DNA from: CBFIHN01 sp965662575
GTDB lineage: Bacteria; Pseudomonadota; Gammaproteobacteria; Francisellales; CACEW01
NCBI GenBank assembly: GCA_965662575.1
Contig: CBFIHN010000004.1
Location: 1-56,990, forward strand
DNA length: 56,990 nucleotides
Direction: 5' to 3'
Made by a program: the position numbers and the translations under genes. This document shows positions 1-8,116 of this stretch, piece after piece (within the stretch, counting starts at the first letter, position 1; each line of letters begins with the position of its first letter). The notes under the pieces were generated by a model. That model made no database searches. It was given only the letters and a program-made list of their open reading frames with translations, and was not told the DNA's origin.

Positions 1-30
1 GCTGACTGTCGGTCAGGCGTGCATAAGTAG

Positions 31-49
31 CTGGTTGCTATACAACCAG
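31..49. other. short perfect inverted repeat
   Basis: CTGGTTG and CAACCAG form a 7-bp stem around a 5-nt loop in the leader of the first gene. No U-run follows, so it is not a clear terminator. No coding frame crosses positions 1-94 without a stop. Confidence 0.3.
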
Positions 50-94
50 GGGTGGCGGTTTCTTAATTGAATTCGCGCAATACATGGGACTGTC

Positions 95-1207
95 ATGGCA
101 AAGCTATCTCCATGTGCCAAGCCATCTTCGACAACAGCGCCAGATGATATAACGCCTACACAAGTTGGGGGGGACAACACGACGCTTCCTATCTATGCCA
201 ATGGTGAGGAAAATCTACAGTTTCAAGTGGTGAATAATGGTACTTATTGGGATCCTACGTACCCTGTGTTTCAGCCTGGCTTTGGCTCACGACTGGGTTT
301 TTTTGATGCGCATGGTCATTATGTGGTGATTAACTCCGGCATTTTCAATGCGGATGGCATTCAGATCAATACACAGCCAACCAGTATCTATATTTCTAGC
401 GGTCACTCCAGTCTGCAGAGTCAGGGATTGCCCTCGATACCATATTATTATGTCACGTTAAAAAACCGCACTGGCAATGTGACGCTATATCCCTTATATC
501 GCAAAACTAAAGGGATTAAGAGCTATATGGACGATTCTCTAGTGCTGGTGACTCAACAGGCAAAAAATTACGATGCTACGTCAGTTAATGTCCTGCTAGA
601 TCAGCCTCGTGTCTCGTTACTGCTAACTGGTGTGCGCGGATCAACTCGCCATGATTATGTTCAGCAACTTATGTCAGTGATAACACTAAAGCCTAAAGCT
701 GGTCAAGCTGGTGCTGGACTAAAAATCAAGGGTAAGGTTTATGCGCTAGCAAATATAAATACTCCCCCTTCGCCGATAGCTATTTCGAGCAATGTCTTCT
801 GTTTACAAACAGATAATTCACGCCCATTTCATTGGGCAACCTATGCTATTGGTAATGTGCCTTTGCGAACAGTAGCAGGGTTAACAAATAGGATATTGTT
901 AGCTATCAGTAGTTATCCAACACCAGCTGGTACTTTCTATCCAGGTCATGTCTATAGTAACTGGTTTAGTTATGATGGCAAAAAATATGGTTCAATATAC
1001 GATCTTCATATTTCATCACTATACGGAAAAGGTAATACGAGTGTCTATGAGTATACGCAAGCAAATTGCCAAGCAGCAAAAATGCAACCATTCCTTGTCT
1101 ATTTTTCATTTCATGATCAGTATGGCAATTTTTATCAAGTGGAAAAACAAGTGCAGCCAACAGCGCTTCCAGAGTACCTTTTTGCTGATTTTAAAAATTT
1201 GGTTTGA
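95..1207 (+). CDS. hypothetical protein, N-terminally truncated paralog of the next gene
   Basis: Function not recognised. The 370-residue product aligns by eye along its whole length with residues from about 215 to the end of the next protein. Both share a YANG-x-x-x-LQF segment, YWDxxYP, an F-DA-x-GH motif followed by NSGI-x-N-x-DG, a late cysteine pair (near NVFC and TQANC) and a C-terminal D-QYGN-x-F/Y element. Unlike its neighbour it has no signal peptide and lacks about 180 N-terminal residues. The upstream in-frame sequence has a stop at 68-70, and no other frame upstream is open. The start lies 3 nt after GGGACTGT, the opening of the window's MITE family, so the 5' end may have been lost by rearrangement. 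It is either a decaying gene copy or a cytoplasmic domain-only version. Confidence 0.55.
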   Translation: MAKLSPCAKPSSTTAPDDITPTQVGGDNTTLPIYANGEENLQFQVVNNGTYWDPTYPVFQPGFGSRLGFFDAHGHYVVINSGIFNADGIQINTQPTSIYISSGHSSLQSQGLPSIPYYYVTLKNRTGNVTLYPLYRKTKGIKSYMDDSLVLVTQQAKNYDATSVNVLLDQPRVSLLLTGVRGSTRHDYVQQLMSVITLKPKAGQAGAGLKIKGKVYALANINTPPSPIAISSNVFCLQTDNSRPFHWATYAIGNVPLRTVAGLTNRILLAISSYPTPAGTFYPGHVYSNWFSYDGKKYGSIYDLHISSLYGKGNTSVYEYTQANCQAAKMQPFLVYFSFHDQYGNFYQVEKQVQPTALPEYLFADFKNLV

Positions 1208-1338
1208 TGTTGCGCTACCCTAATGGTTTATTACTAGTCCGTGCTTTATCTTTTGGGGTTTTTCAATGTCAAATATCAAGAATGCTGATGCATATGTCAG
1301 TATTAAGAGAGAAGTTTTACGTTACAAGTGAGAATGAT

Positions 1339-2997
1339 ATGGTAATAAATTTTTTTCGTTGTTTAACGGCCGCTTGCATGATATTAAATGCAGCAGTGGG
1401 CTATGGAACAAGTATTTCAGGTCAGTTTATTCAAGAAAAAGCGTATTTCTCTATCGAACAAGATGGCTATGGTGGTGTGGGCATGCTGAGTTACACTATT
1501 TTGCCCTGGGAAAAACCGACCATAGGGACCATCTTAAAGCATGGGAATGCTCTTTTTGTTATGAATTCATTTGGCAAAAAAATTGCCCAATATTATCCGC
1601 AAGAGGCTTTTCATCATATTGTCACTCCGGGCAAACCGAAGATTAGTTACATTCAACTGGCTTATGCCAAGGCCTCTGGTCAAACGACGCAATGCTCAGA
1701 TGGTGGTAGCTATAAAAAGGGTTATTGTTACCTTGGTCAGCCACAACTGGTTATCGCGCCCAATAAAGCGCCAATGCAAGATGCATACCCACCTGATGTG
1801 CGGATTAATGCGCCAGGAGACCTGGGGAACAAGATGTCAATGTATGCCAATGGTCGGCAATATTTACAGTTTGAAATGCAAGGTGGGCCACAGAATGCTG
1901 AGCTTGTTGCCCCTTATTATTGGGATCAAGCGTACCCTATCTCGCAATTGGTTTTTATTGATGCGCAAGGCCATGCGATCATCCCAAATAGTGGTATTGC
2001 TAATAAAGATGGTCTTTTAATTAGTACGGTGCCCCATACAATCTATCACCCGGCATGGGCTCCTCCAAAAGCGCCACAAGCTCACCGTGCTTTTTTTAAC
2101 GCTCGGAGCCATAATTCTGGCATCAAGACTGTTCATTTTTATGCATTGCACAGTTCGCAGTTTTTTTATCTCATGTCAGCAAAGGGATCTTATACAACAA
2201 CCATAACCTTACATCCGGATTATCTTTACGGTCCAGCAGTTGAGGATCAAAAAAATTATATGGACAAGCAGTTATCAGTGACGGAAGAATCCCCGCCGAA
2301 TTATAAGGCGCCTCAGTTCACATTGCATTACGGTGTAGGGACAAGAACTTTTATGCCACTATATTTTAAGGAGATTGGACTCCTGGGGCTACATGCTAGG
2401 GCAACATCTAAAATTTCTAAACCCTTAATCTTGCAATTTAAGATCAATTCAAAAAGACCTGTACTCCGGATAGTAGGTCATGTTAATGCCTCGGTTTTTC
2501 CAGTCGAAAACCCAGCAACTATCAAGTCTCCAATTTTGGTTCGTACGATTAATTGTAAGCACAGTTACCATGAGTCTTCTCACAACGATGGTATTGAACC
2601 GTGGGCCACGTATCGAATAACACAGAGCAGTACCAGTCGCTACCCGTCACTAGTGATTAAGTCAATTAGTCATCCACTACCTGCTAAAACAGATGTGCAG
2701 CTTCATTGGGGGATTGCTTACCATGCTGGGTACATTCATTACTCCCCAATATATTTGGATGGCAATCCGACTTTGCGAGGTGAGAGTAACGTTGCCAATG
2801 TTTATACCCATACTGAAAATTTATGCGCAGGAAGACAGCACGTTAATCCGATTACGGAGGATTATTACGTTGGTGGTCCCTATAGCTTTTATCTGAATGG
2901 GTCAGATCAATATGGTAATCGATTTAGTGTTATAGAAACGCTTGTACCTATGGCATCAACAACGCAACTAACAGCACAGATTAGCCCTCCACAGTAG
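1339..2997 (+). CDS. probable exported protein of unknown family
   Basis: No family recognised. The frame is open from 1204, but the ATG at 1339 gives a convincing Sec signal peptide (MVINFFRCLTAACMILNAAV, then polar) and avoids overlapping the preceding gene. I chose this start; the product is 552 residues. After a region of about 180 residues absent from the upstream paralog come the shared segments: YANG-LQF, YWDQAYP, DAQGH-NSGI, a cysteine pair (RTINC and TENLC) and a C-terminal DQYGNRF. The cysteines and signal peptide suggest a periplasmic or secreted beta-rich protein with a disulfide, which is inference. It is followed by about 200 nt of non-coding sequence before rnr. Confidence 0.7.
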   Translation: MVINFFRCLTAACMILNAAVGYGTSISGQFIQEKAYFSIEQDGYGGVGMLSYTILPWEKPTIGTILKHGNALFVMNSFGKKIAQYYPQEAFHHIVTPGKPKISYIQLAYAKASGQTTQCSDGGSYKKGYCYLGQPQLVIAPNKAPMQDAYPPDVRINAPGDLGNKMSMYANGRQYLQFEMQGGPQNAELVAPYYWDQAYPISQLVFIDAQGHAIIPNSGIANKDGLLISTVPHTIYHPAWAPPKAPQAHRAFFNARSHNSGIKTVHFYALHSSQFFYLMSAKGSYTTTITLHPDYLYGPAVEDQKNYMDKQLSVTEESPPNYKAPQFTLHYGVGTRTFMPLYFKEIGLLGLHARATSKISKPLILQFKINSKRPVLRIVGHVNASVFPVENPATIKSPILVRTINCKHSYHESSHNDGIEPWATYRITQSSTSRYPSLVIKSISHPLPAKTDVQLHWGIAYHAGYIHYSPIYLDGNPTLRGESNVANVYTHTENLCAGRQHVNPITEDYYVGGPYSFYLNGSDQYGNRFSVIETLVPMASTTQLTAQISPPQ

Positions 2998-3108
2998 CAT
3001 ATGATTGTTTGAAAATACGTGTATTCATGTTGTCTAACATGTCAGCCTGGGGGGGGTGAGCTTGAGCTTAGTCAGCGCGGTTGCATTTGTGACCGTTTTG
3101 ATGGGTCA

Positions 3109-3137
3109 TTAGGTCAAACCAGGCTGTCGGCTATAAT
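3109..3137 (+). promoter_or_regulatory. candidate promoter for rnr
   Basis: A perfect TATAAT at 3132-3137 lies about 60 nt upstream of the rnr start. The best-placed -35 (TTAGGT, 3109-3114, 17-nt spacing) is weak. The gap 2998-3196 otherwise shows nothing recognisable. Confidence 0.4.
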
Positions 3138-3196
3138 TTAGTGGCCGATCAGTATATAGTGATCATTCTCTCTCAAGTCCGAAGTTACCTAAGCCG

Positions 3197-5362
3197 ATGT
3201 CGAAAAAACACAAGTCCGATCCACATGCTGCGCGTGAGGCAGCGCGCTATGACAACCCAGTGGCAAGCCGTGAGTGGATTTTACAGCATATTGAGCAGGC
3301 GGCGCAGCCACTATCACGCCAAGACCTTGAGCAGGCTTTGGGTGTGAGCACGGAGGCGCAAATTGAGGGGTTACGCCGGCGCTTGCGTGCGATGACGCGT
3401 GATGCACAGTTAGTTTGTGATCATCATGGGAGTTATAGCTTATTTAATCGGGATGATTTGTTAGAAGGCACCGTGATTGCCAGTCAAAAAGGCAGTGGCA
3501 TGATACAAACGGACAATGGGGAAGTCTTTTTGTCTCGGCGGGAAATGCGAGCCGTATTCCCGGGTGATGAGGTGTTAGTCAAAATGATTCATGACTCAGG
3601 CCGTGAGCGGCTTGAGGGCTCGATAGTTGAGATATCTAAACGCAATACCTTGCAATTAGTCGGTCGTTTAAGCCAAGATCATGACAGCTATTTCGTGACG
3701 CCTGACAATCACTTAATCAACAAAAAAATCACGGTTTTGCCTCAAGATACCCAGGGTGCGAGGCATGGCCAATATGTGTTAATTAACATGATACAGCAGC
3801 CGAGTGCGCATACTCAGGCGGTTGCGAAAGTGGTGCGTATTTTAGGGGATGCATTGACTGTTGATGTTGCCACTGATATGGCTATTCGTCATTTTTCTTT
3901 GCCGCATACGTGGCCAAAAAACCTCGAACAACAGGCGAAAGAGTTAGAATCTGTCGCCGTGGAGCACAGTGAAGATCGCGTCGATTTGCGTGATTTAGAT
4001 TTAATCACCATTGATGGTGCAGATGCTCGTGATTTTGATGATGCGGTTTATTGCGCAGCCGATAAAACGGGTTTTCGTTTGGTGGTGGCAATTGCTGATG
4101 TTGCACACTATATCAAACCGGGTTCTGCGATTGATCAAGAGGCGCAAGCTCGCGGTACCTCAGTTTATTTTCCACAGCGGGTTGTGCCGATGTTGCCGGA
4201 GGTTTTATCAAATAATTTATGTTCGTTGGTGCCCAACCAAGATCGTTATTGCTTGGTTTGTGACTTGCGGGTTAGTCAACAAGGCGAAATTAAAAACACA
4301 CAATTTTATCCAGCCACCATGCATTCAAAAGCGCGGTTGACCTATCAACAAGCGCATCAAATTTTGCTCGAAGAGCATGCCGAGCTGCAGCAGCAGTTTT
4401 CATCTGTATTGCCCAACCTCTATAATCTCTACGCGGTTTATCAGGCTTTAGCAAAACAGCGTCAACGACGCGGTGCCTTAGATTTTGAAACTAATGAAAC
4501 GGTGATTGAGTTTGATGATTTTGGTCAAGTCAAACAAATGCATGCTGCGGTGCGCAACGAGGCACATAAGTTGATTGAAGAGTGTATGTTGGCGGCTAAC
4601 CAAGCAACAGCTGAGTTTTTGCTGCAGCAGCAAACGGCGGCATTGTTTCGCAATCACCCTGAGCCCAAACAAGAGAAAATTAACGAACTGCGACAGTTTT
4701 TAAGTTTGCGTGGTATTCAGCTAGATGGTGGTGAGACACCAAACACCAGGGCATTGAATAAGGCGTTGGCACAAGCCAAAGCGATTAGCAACGATTTTGC
4801 TCAAACCTTACAAACTATGATTTTACGCAGTTTAACACAGGCCGTTTATGAGCCTGATAATCTTGGGCACTACGGTTTGGCCTTTGCGTCTTATGTGCAG
4901 TTTACGTCGCCAATTCGTCGTTACCCGGATCTGGTTGCGCATCGTGCGATCCGCCATGCAATCAAGGCGAGGGATGGTTTGGTTTATGACGAGGCCACAC
5001 TGAATCAGTTAGGTCAGGACTGCTCGTTTACTGAGCGTCGGGCGGAAGATGCGGGGCGTGATGTTGTCTCGAATCTGAAATGTGCTTACATGCATGACAA
5101 GGTTGGTGAGACTTACCCTGGGGTCATTAGTGGGGTGATTCATTTTGGTTTCTTTGTCACGATAAATGATTTGTTAATTGATGGTTTAGTTCATGTCGCT
5201 AATTTACGGGATGACTATTATTATTTTGATGAAAAATCACAACAGCTGGTGGGTGAACGCAGCAAGATGAGCTTTCAAATGGGTGATCGCGTGACCATTC
5301 AAGTCGCTCGTGTTGATGTGGCGGAGCGTAAGATTGATTTTAGTTTAGTCGACGTAAAATAA
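3197..5362 (+). CDS. rnr: ribonuclease R
   Basis: A 3'-to-5' processive hydrolytic exoribonuclease that degrades structured RNA and takes part in rRNA and tmRNA quality control in the cytoplasm. In order: an N-terminal winged-helix region (about residues 22-75), cold-shock-like domains, the RNB catalytic domain with the acidic metal-binding cluster GADARDFDDA near residue 275, and a C-terminal S1 domain (from about residue 635, VGETYPGVISGV). At 721 residues it is about 90 shorter than the E. coli enzyme and lacks the lysine-rich tail, ending right after the S1 domain. Its last 23 nt overlap the end of the convergent smr gene. Identity is secure. Confidence 0.95.
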   Translation: MSKKHKSDPHAAREAARYDNPVASREWILQHIEQAAQPLSRQDLEQALGVSTEAQIEGLRRRLRAMTRDAQLVCDHHGSYSLFNRDDLLEGTVIASQKGSGMIQTDNGEVFLSRREMRAVFPGDEVLVKMIHDSGRERLEGSIVEISKRNTLQLVGRLSQDHDSYFVTPDNHLINKKITVLPQDTQGARHGQYVLINMIQQPSAHTQAVAKVVRILGDALTVDVATDMAIRHFSLPHTWPKNLEQQAKELESVAVEHSEDRVDLRDLDLITIDGADARDFDDAVYCAADKTGFRLVVAIADVAHYIKPGSAIDQEAQARGTSVYFPQRVVPMLPEVLSNNLCSLVPNQDRYCLVCDLRVSQQGEIKNTQFYPATMHSKARLTYQQAHQILLEEHAELQQQFSSVLPNLYNLYAVYQALAKQRQRRGALDFETNETVIEFDDFGQVKQMHAAVRNEAHKLIEECMLAANQATAEFLLQQQTAALFRNHPEPKQEKINELRQFLSLRGIQLDGGETPNTRALNKALAQAKAISNDFAQTLQTMILRSLTQAVYEPDNLGHYGLAFASYVQFTSPIRRYPDLVAHRAIRHAIKARDGLVYDEATLNQLGQDCSFTERRAEDAGRDVVSNLKCAYMHDKVGETYPGVISGVIHFGFFVTINDLLIDGLVHVANLRDDYYYFDEKSQQLVGERSKMSFQMGDRVTIQVARVDVAERKIDFSLVDVK

Positions 5363-5864
5363 TAGACACTGATCCTGAGCCCCCCAATGGTTTGGGGGGT
5401 GAGCAAAAGGCCATGACGTGCTCTAATTGCCGTAACCAGACAGTCACTTGGTTTTTTAAAATGGGCGCACCACTGTGTCGCTGCCCTTTTCCATGAATAA
5501 CACAAACACAGCGCAAACCCTGCTGTTGACTGTCATGCAAAAACGCCAGTAATGCGGTGCGTGCTTGCTCAATCGTCAAGCCATGGAGATCGATGGTGTC
5601 TTCAGGGCGTATATTGCCGGTTTTGAGCTGCTTGACAAGCGATTTTTGGATGCCTGGTCGATAAAAACTAACCAGATCTTCTGCAGCCAGTGGTTCGGCA
5701 ATAAAGTCAGATAAGGGCTCATGGTGAGTGATATTTTCAGTGGGTAGTTGCTTAACGCTGGCTTTGGGTTTGGCCTTCTGTGTCACGATACGATCGGATT
5801 TTTTCCGTGGCGTTATACCGCTTTCCTGCATAAACTGTTTAAACTCATCGCTGTTCATGGTCAT
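5340..5864 (-). CDS. Smr-domain protein (SmrA/SmrB type)
   Basis: A 174-residue protein with a C-terminal Smr (small MutS-related) domain from about residue 90: the IDLHGLT motif, then IHGKGQRHSG and GGSGSVSI. Family members are nucleases; E. coli SmrB cleaves mRNA at collided ribosomes. The HGKG and GGSG context looks closer to SmrA (YdaL), so no symbol is assigned. The N-terminal 85 residues are basic and low in predicted structure. It overlaps the ftsB stop by ATGA, so eno, ftsB and smr probably form one transcript, and its own end overlaps the convergent rnr by 23 nt. Confidence 0.85.
   Translation of the reverse strand: MTMNSDEFKQFMQESGITPRKKSDRIVTQKAKPKASVKQLPTENITHHEPLSDFIAEPLAAEDLVSFYRPGIQKSLVKQLKTGNIRPEDTIDLHGLTIEQARTALLAFLHDSQQQGLRCVCVIHGKGQRHSGAPILKNQVTVWLRQLEHVMAFCSPPKPLGGSGSVSIILRRLN
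5380..5399. other. GC-rich hairpin inside the 3' end of smr
   Basis: An 8-bp perfect stem (CCCCCCAA / TTGGGGGG) with a TGGT loop lies just beyond the rnr stop and within the smr coding sequence, where it encodes PPKPLGG. No U-run follows on either strand, so it is not a standard intrinsic terminator. It could still stall or protect the 3' end of the rnr transcript. Confidence 0.4.
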
Positions 5865-6193
5865 GCCGCTTGGGCCGTTACCTGATAGTAAGTCTCACCT
5901 GGTTTGATTAATCCCAATTCTTCACGAGCGCGTTCAATCACTGCTGTGTCAGTGTGTTTGAGTGCATACACTTGTTTGATTAATCGCTCATTGCGTGCGG
6001 TGGCCTGTTGGTTGTGCGCAGTGAGTTTAGCAATGGTTTGATTTAACCTATGCGTTGCTGGGATGCTGGTGTGGCCAAACCAAAGTTGTGCTTGTAGCCA
6101 AGTTAACAGCAACAGTAGTAGCAGCAATAGTAGGCCGATAGGCATGGGTTTTTTGATGGTATTGTGTTGAGATTTTGGCATGTGATTTCTCAA
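5861..6193 (-). CDS. ftsB: cell division protein FtsB
   Basis: A bitopic inner-membrane protein of the FtsQLB complex, which couples divisome assembly to septal peptidoglycan synthesis. It has one N-terminal membrane segment (a run of ten leucines at about 21-30), then a coiled-coil region and the family signature ERAREELGLIKPGE near the C-terminus. It sits directly downstream of enolase, as in E. coli. A second in-frame ATG at 6181 (MPKSQ) is an equally plausible start. The gap of about 105 nt to eno carries a CCCCGC/GCGGG inverted repeat but no obvious promoter. Confidence 0.9.
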   Translation of the reverse strand: MRNHMPKSQHNTIKKPMPIGLLLLLLLLLLTWLQAQLWFGHTSIPATHRLNQTIAKLTAHNQQATARNERLIKQVYALKHTDTAVIERAREELGLIKPGETYYQVTAQAA

Positions 6194-6227
6194 TCCCGGG
6201 GTTGGCCGGACGGTGCAATACGCAAAC

Positions 6228-6254
6228 GAAAAGGTCCCCGCTTGCGCGGGAATG
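6228..6254. repeat. REP-like GC-rich inverted repeat
   Basis: The sequence CCCGC-TT-GCGGG-like followed by AATGAC lies in the eno-ftsB gap. Related short GC palindromes occur near 25640 and 34700. Such REP-like units are common between genes; too few copies are visible to define the family. Confidence 0.35.
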
Positions 6255-6298
6255 ACATTCTCATCAATTGAAGTACAGCACCGACGATGGCTGGTATC

Positions 6299-7573
6299 TT
6301 AAGCAAATGTCGCGCGACCACGATAAATGGCGCGATCACCTAGCGCCTGTTCAATCCGCAGTAATTGGTTGTATTTGGCTATACGATCGGTACGGCATAA
6401 AGAGCCGGTTTTAATTTGTCCAGCCGCTGTGGCGACAGCCAAATCAGCAATGGTGGTATCTTCAGTTTCACCAGAGCGGTGTGAAATTACCGCTGTATAA
6501 TGATTATCCTGAGCTAGTTTGATGGTCTGTAAGGTTTCACTTAGTGTGCCGATCTGATTGAGTTTGATCAAAATAGAGTTGGCAATACCCTGGTCAATGC
6601 CTTGCTGTAGAATCTTAGCATTAGTGACAAATGCATCATCACCCACTAATTGTATTTGGCCACCAATTTGCTGCGTTAAGCGCTTCCAACCGTCCCAATC
6701 AGACTCTTGCATGCCATCTTCAATGCTTAAGATGGGGTAATTCTGTACCCAATCGGCATAGTAGTCACTCATGTCGTTGGCGGTTAATTGTTTATTTTCA
6801 GACGCCAGGCAGTAATGACCATGATGATAAAACTCAGAGCTTGCTGGATCTAAAGCAATAAAGACATCTTCGCCTGGGCGATAACCTGCTTTTTCAATCG
6901 CTTCAACAATGATATCTAATGCTGCGCGGTTAGAGCTTAAGTCCGGGGCAAAACCGCCTTCATCACCAACGGCGGTGTTTAAGCCGCGGGTATGCAAAAC
7001 TTTTTTTAGCTGATGGAATACCTCGCAGCCATAACGCAAAGCTTCGCGGAAAGTTGGCGCACCGGCAGGAACGACCATAAATTCTTGCATATCAACGTTA
7101 TTATCCGCGTGTTCGCCACCATTGATAATATTCATCATTGGCACGGGCATGACAAAGTCATCACCTTGATGCAGATATTGATACAGTGCTTTGTCTTGCG
7201 CTTTGGCGGCAGCGTGCGCGCTGGCTAGAGAGACAGCCAATAGGGCATTTGCGCCAAGACGTTCTTTATTTTCAGTGCCATCTAAATCAATCATGATTTG
7301 GTCTATGTTGGCCTGATCTTCAACAGTCTGGCCAATCAACGCATTTTTAATTTCCCCATTGACATGGGAAACCGCAGTTAAAACACCTTTGCCTAAGAAG
7401 CGTTTTGGATCTTGATCACGGAGTTCTAGGGCCTCACGAGAACCGGTTGATGCCCCAGACGGTACGCAGGCATGTGCGCGCACACCATTGTCGAGAATAA
7501 CTTCTGCTTCAACAGTGGGGTTACCTCGAGAATCGATAATCTCCCGACCGATAATATTTTTAATTGTGCTCAT
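6299..7573 (-). CDS. eno: enolase
   Basis: Converts 2-phosphoglycerate to phosphoenolpyruvate in glycolysis; in many gammaproteobacteria it is also an RNA degradosome component. The ATG at 7573 (MSTIKNIIGREIIDSRGNPT) is preferred over the upstream frame start at 7609, because the family always begins here and an AGGAG lies at 7586-7590. Visible motifs are SGASTGSREALELRD, IEDGMQESDWDGW, LIKLNQIGTLSET and the C-terminal SHRSGETEDTTIADLAVAT carrying catalytic and Mg-binding residues. The product is 424 residues, close to the usual 430. It is first in a probable eno-ftsB-smr transcription unit. Confidence 0.96.
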   Translation of the reverse strand: MSTIKNIIGREIIDSRGNPTVEAEVILDNGVRAHACVPSGASTGSREALELRDQDPKRFLGKGVLTAVSHVNGEIKNALIGQTVEDQANIDQIMIDLDGTENKERLGANALLAVSLASAHAAAKAQDKALYQYLHQGDDFVMPVPMMNIINGGEHADNNVDMQEFMVVPAGAPTFREALRYGCEVFHQLKKVLHTRGLNTAVGDEGGFAPDLSSNRAALDIIVEAIEKAGYRPGEDVFIALDPASSEFYHHGHYCLASENKQLTANDMSDYYADWVQNYPILSIEDGMQESDWDGWKRLTQQIGGQIQLVGDDAFVTNAKILQQGIDQGIANSILIKLNQIGTLSETLQTIKLAQDNHYTAVISHRSGETEDTTIADLAVATAAGQIKTGSLCRTDRIAKYNQLLRIEQALGDRAIYRGRATFA

Positions 7574-7659
7574 TCTTTTTACAAACTCCTGACAGGTGAC
7601 AGTTTGCAATTTTAGCAGTTAGCATGGATGACTTCTACTGACTGTCAGTGACAAATAAT

Positions 7660-7789
7660 GGGACGGTTGAAAACCAATTTTTAGCGGCACTAGCATCGTT
7701 GAAAAAACTGAAAAACTGCCCATTTATTCGGTATAAACCCCGCTATTTTGATTTTTCTCGTCTAGCTATTGCTCGCTATAAAGCAGCTG
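7660..7789 (+). mobile_element. degenerate MITE copy (a)
   Basis: A diverged copy of the window's MITE of about 141 bp. The left end reads GGGACGGTTGAAAACC and internal blocks such as TCGTCTAGCTATTGCTCGC are intact, but the right terminal inverted repeat is missing. It lies about 100 bp from an intact copy in the same orientation. The gene-free stretch 7574-8116 is mostly these two elements. Confidence 0.75.
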
Positions 7790-7889
7790 ATGAGACTTGG
7801 TAAGTGATGAAATAACACGGGTAAAGGACTGCTGATTGCTGATATTCCTTGCATATTCGTGTATTTTACGCGGCAAAAGATCCATACAT

Positions 7890-8031
7890 GGGACTGTTGC
7901 AAACCAGTTTCTAGCGACACTAGCGTCGTTGAGAAAAATGAAAAAACTGCTCATTTATTAGGTATAAACGCCGCTTTTTTAATTTTTTTCGTCTAGCTAT
8001 TGCTCGCTATAAGCCGGCTTACAACAGCCCC
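7890..8031 (+). mobile_element. MITE copy (b), intact with target duplication
   Basis: A 142-bp non-coding element with imperfect terminal inverted repeats: GGGACTGTTGCAAACCAG at the left end, and on the other strand GGGGCTGTTGTAAGCCGG at the right. The sequence ATACAT occurs at both junctions (7884-7889 and 8032-8037). With the flanking Cs the match extends to CCATACAT, 8 bp. The ends resemble those of IS6-family elements (GGCACTGTTGCAAA in IS26), which make 8-bp duplications. It has no transposase, so it would need one supplied in trans. It lies 85 bp upstream of the permease start. Confidence 0.85.
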
Positions 8032-8116
8032 ATACATACAAAATAAAGCTAGACTTTTATCACGAACTAACCTTGAGTTTTGTCGTGTTAATCCAGGCTG
8101 TAAGAGACGCAATATC

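Noticed and set aside
5380..5399. C6/G6 hairpin as a standard rnr terminator
   Set aside because: No U-tract on either strand; kept only as a hairpin.
7574..8116. Open frames across the tandem MITE region
   Set aside because: They run through repeats, have no ribosome-binding sites and are not kept in other copies.
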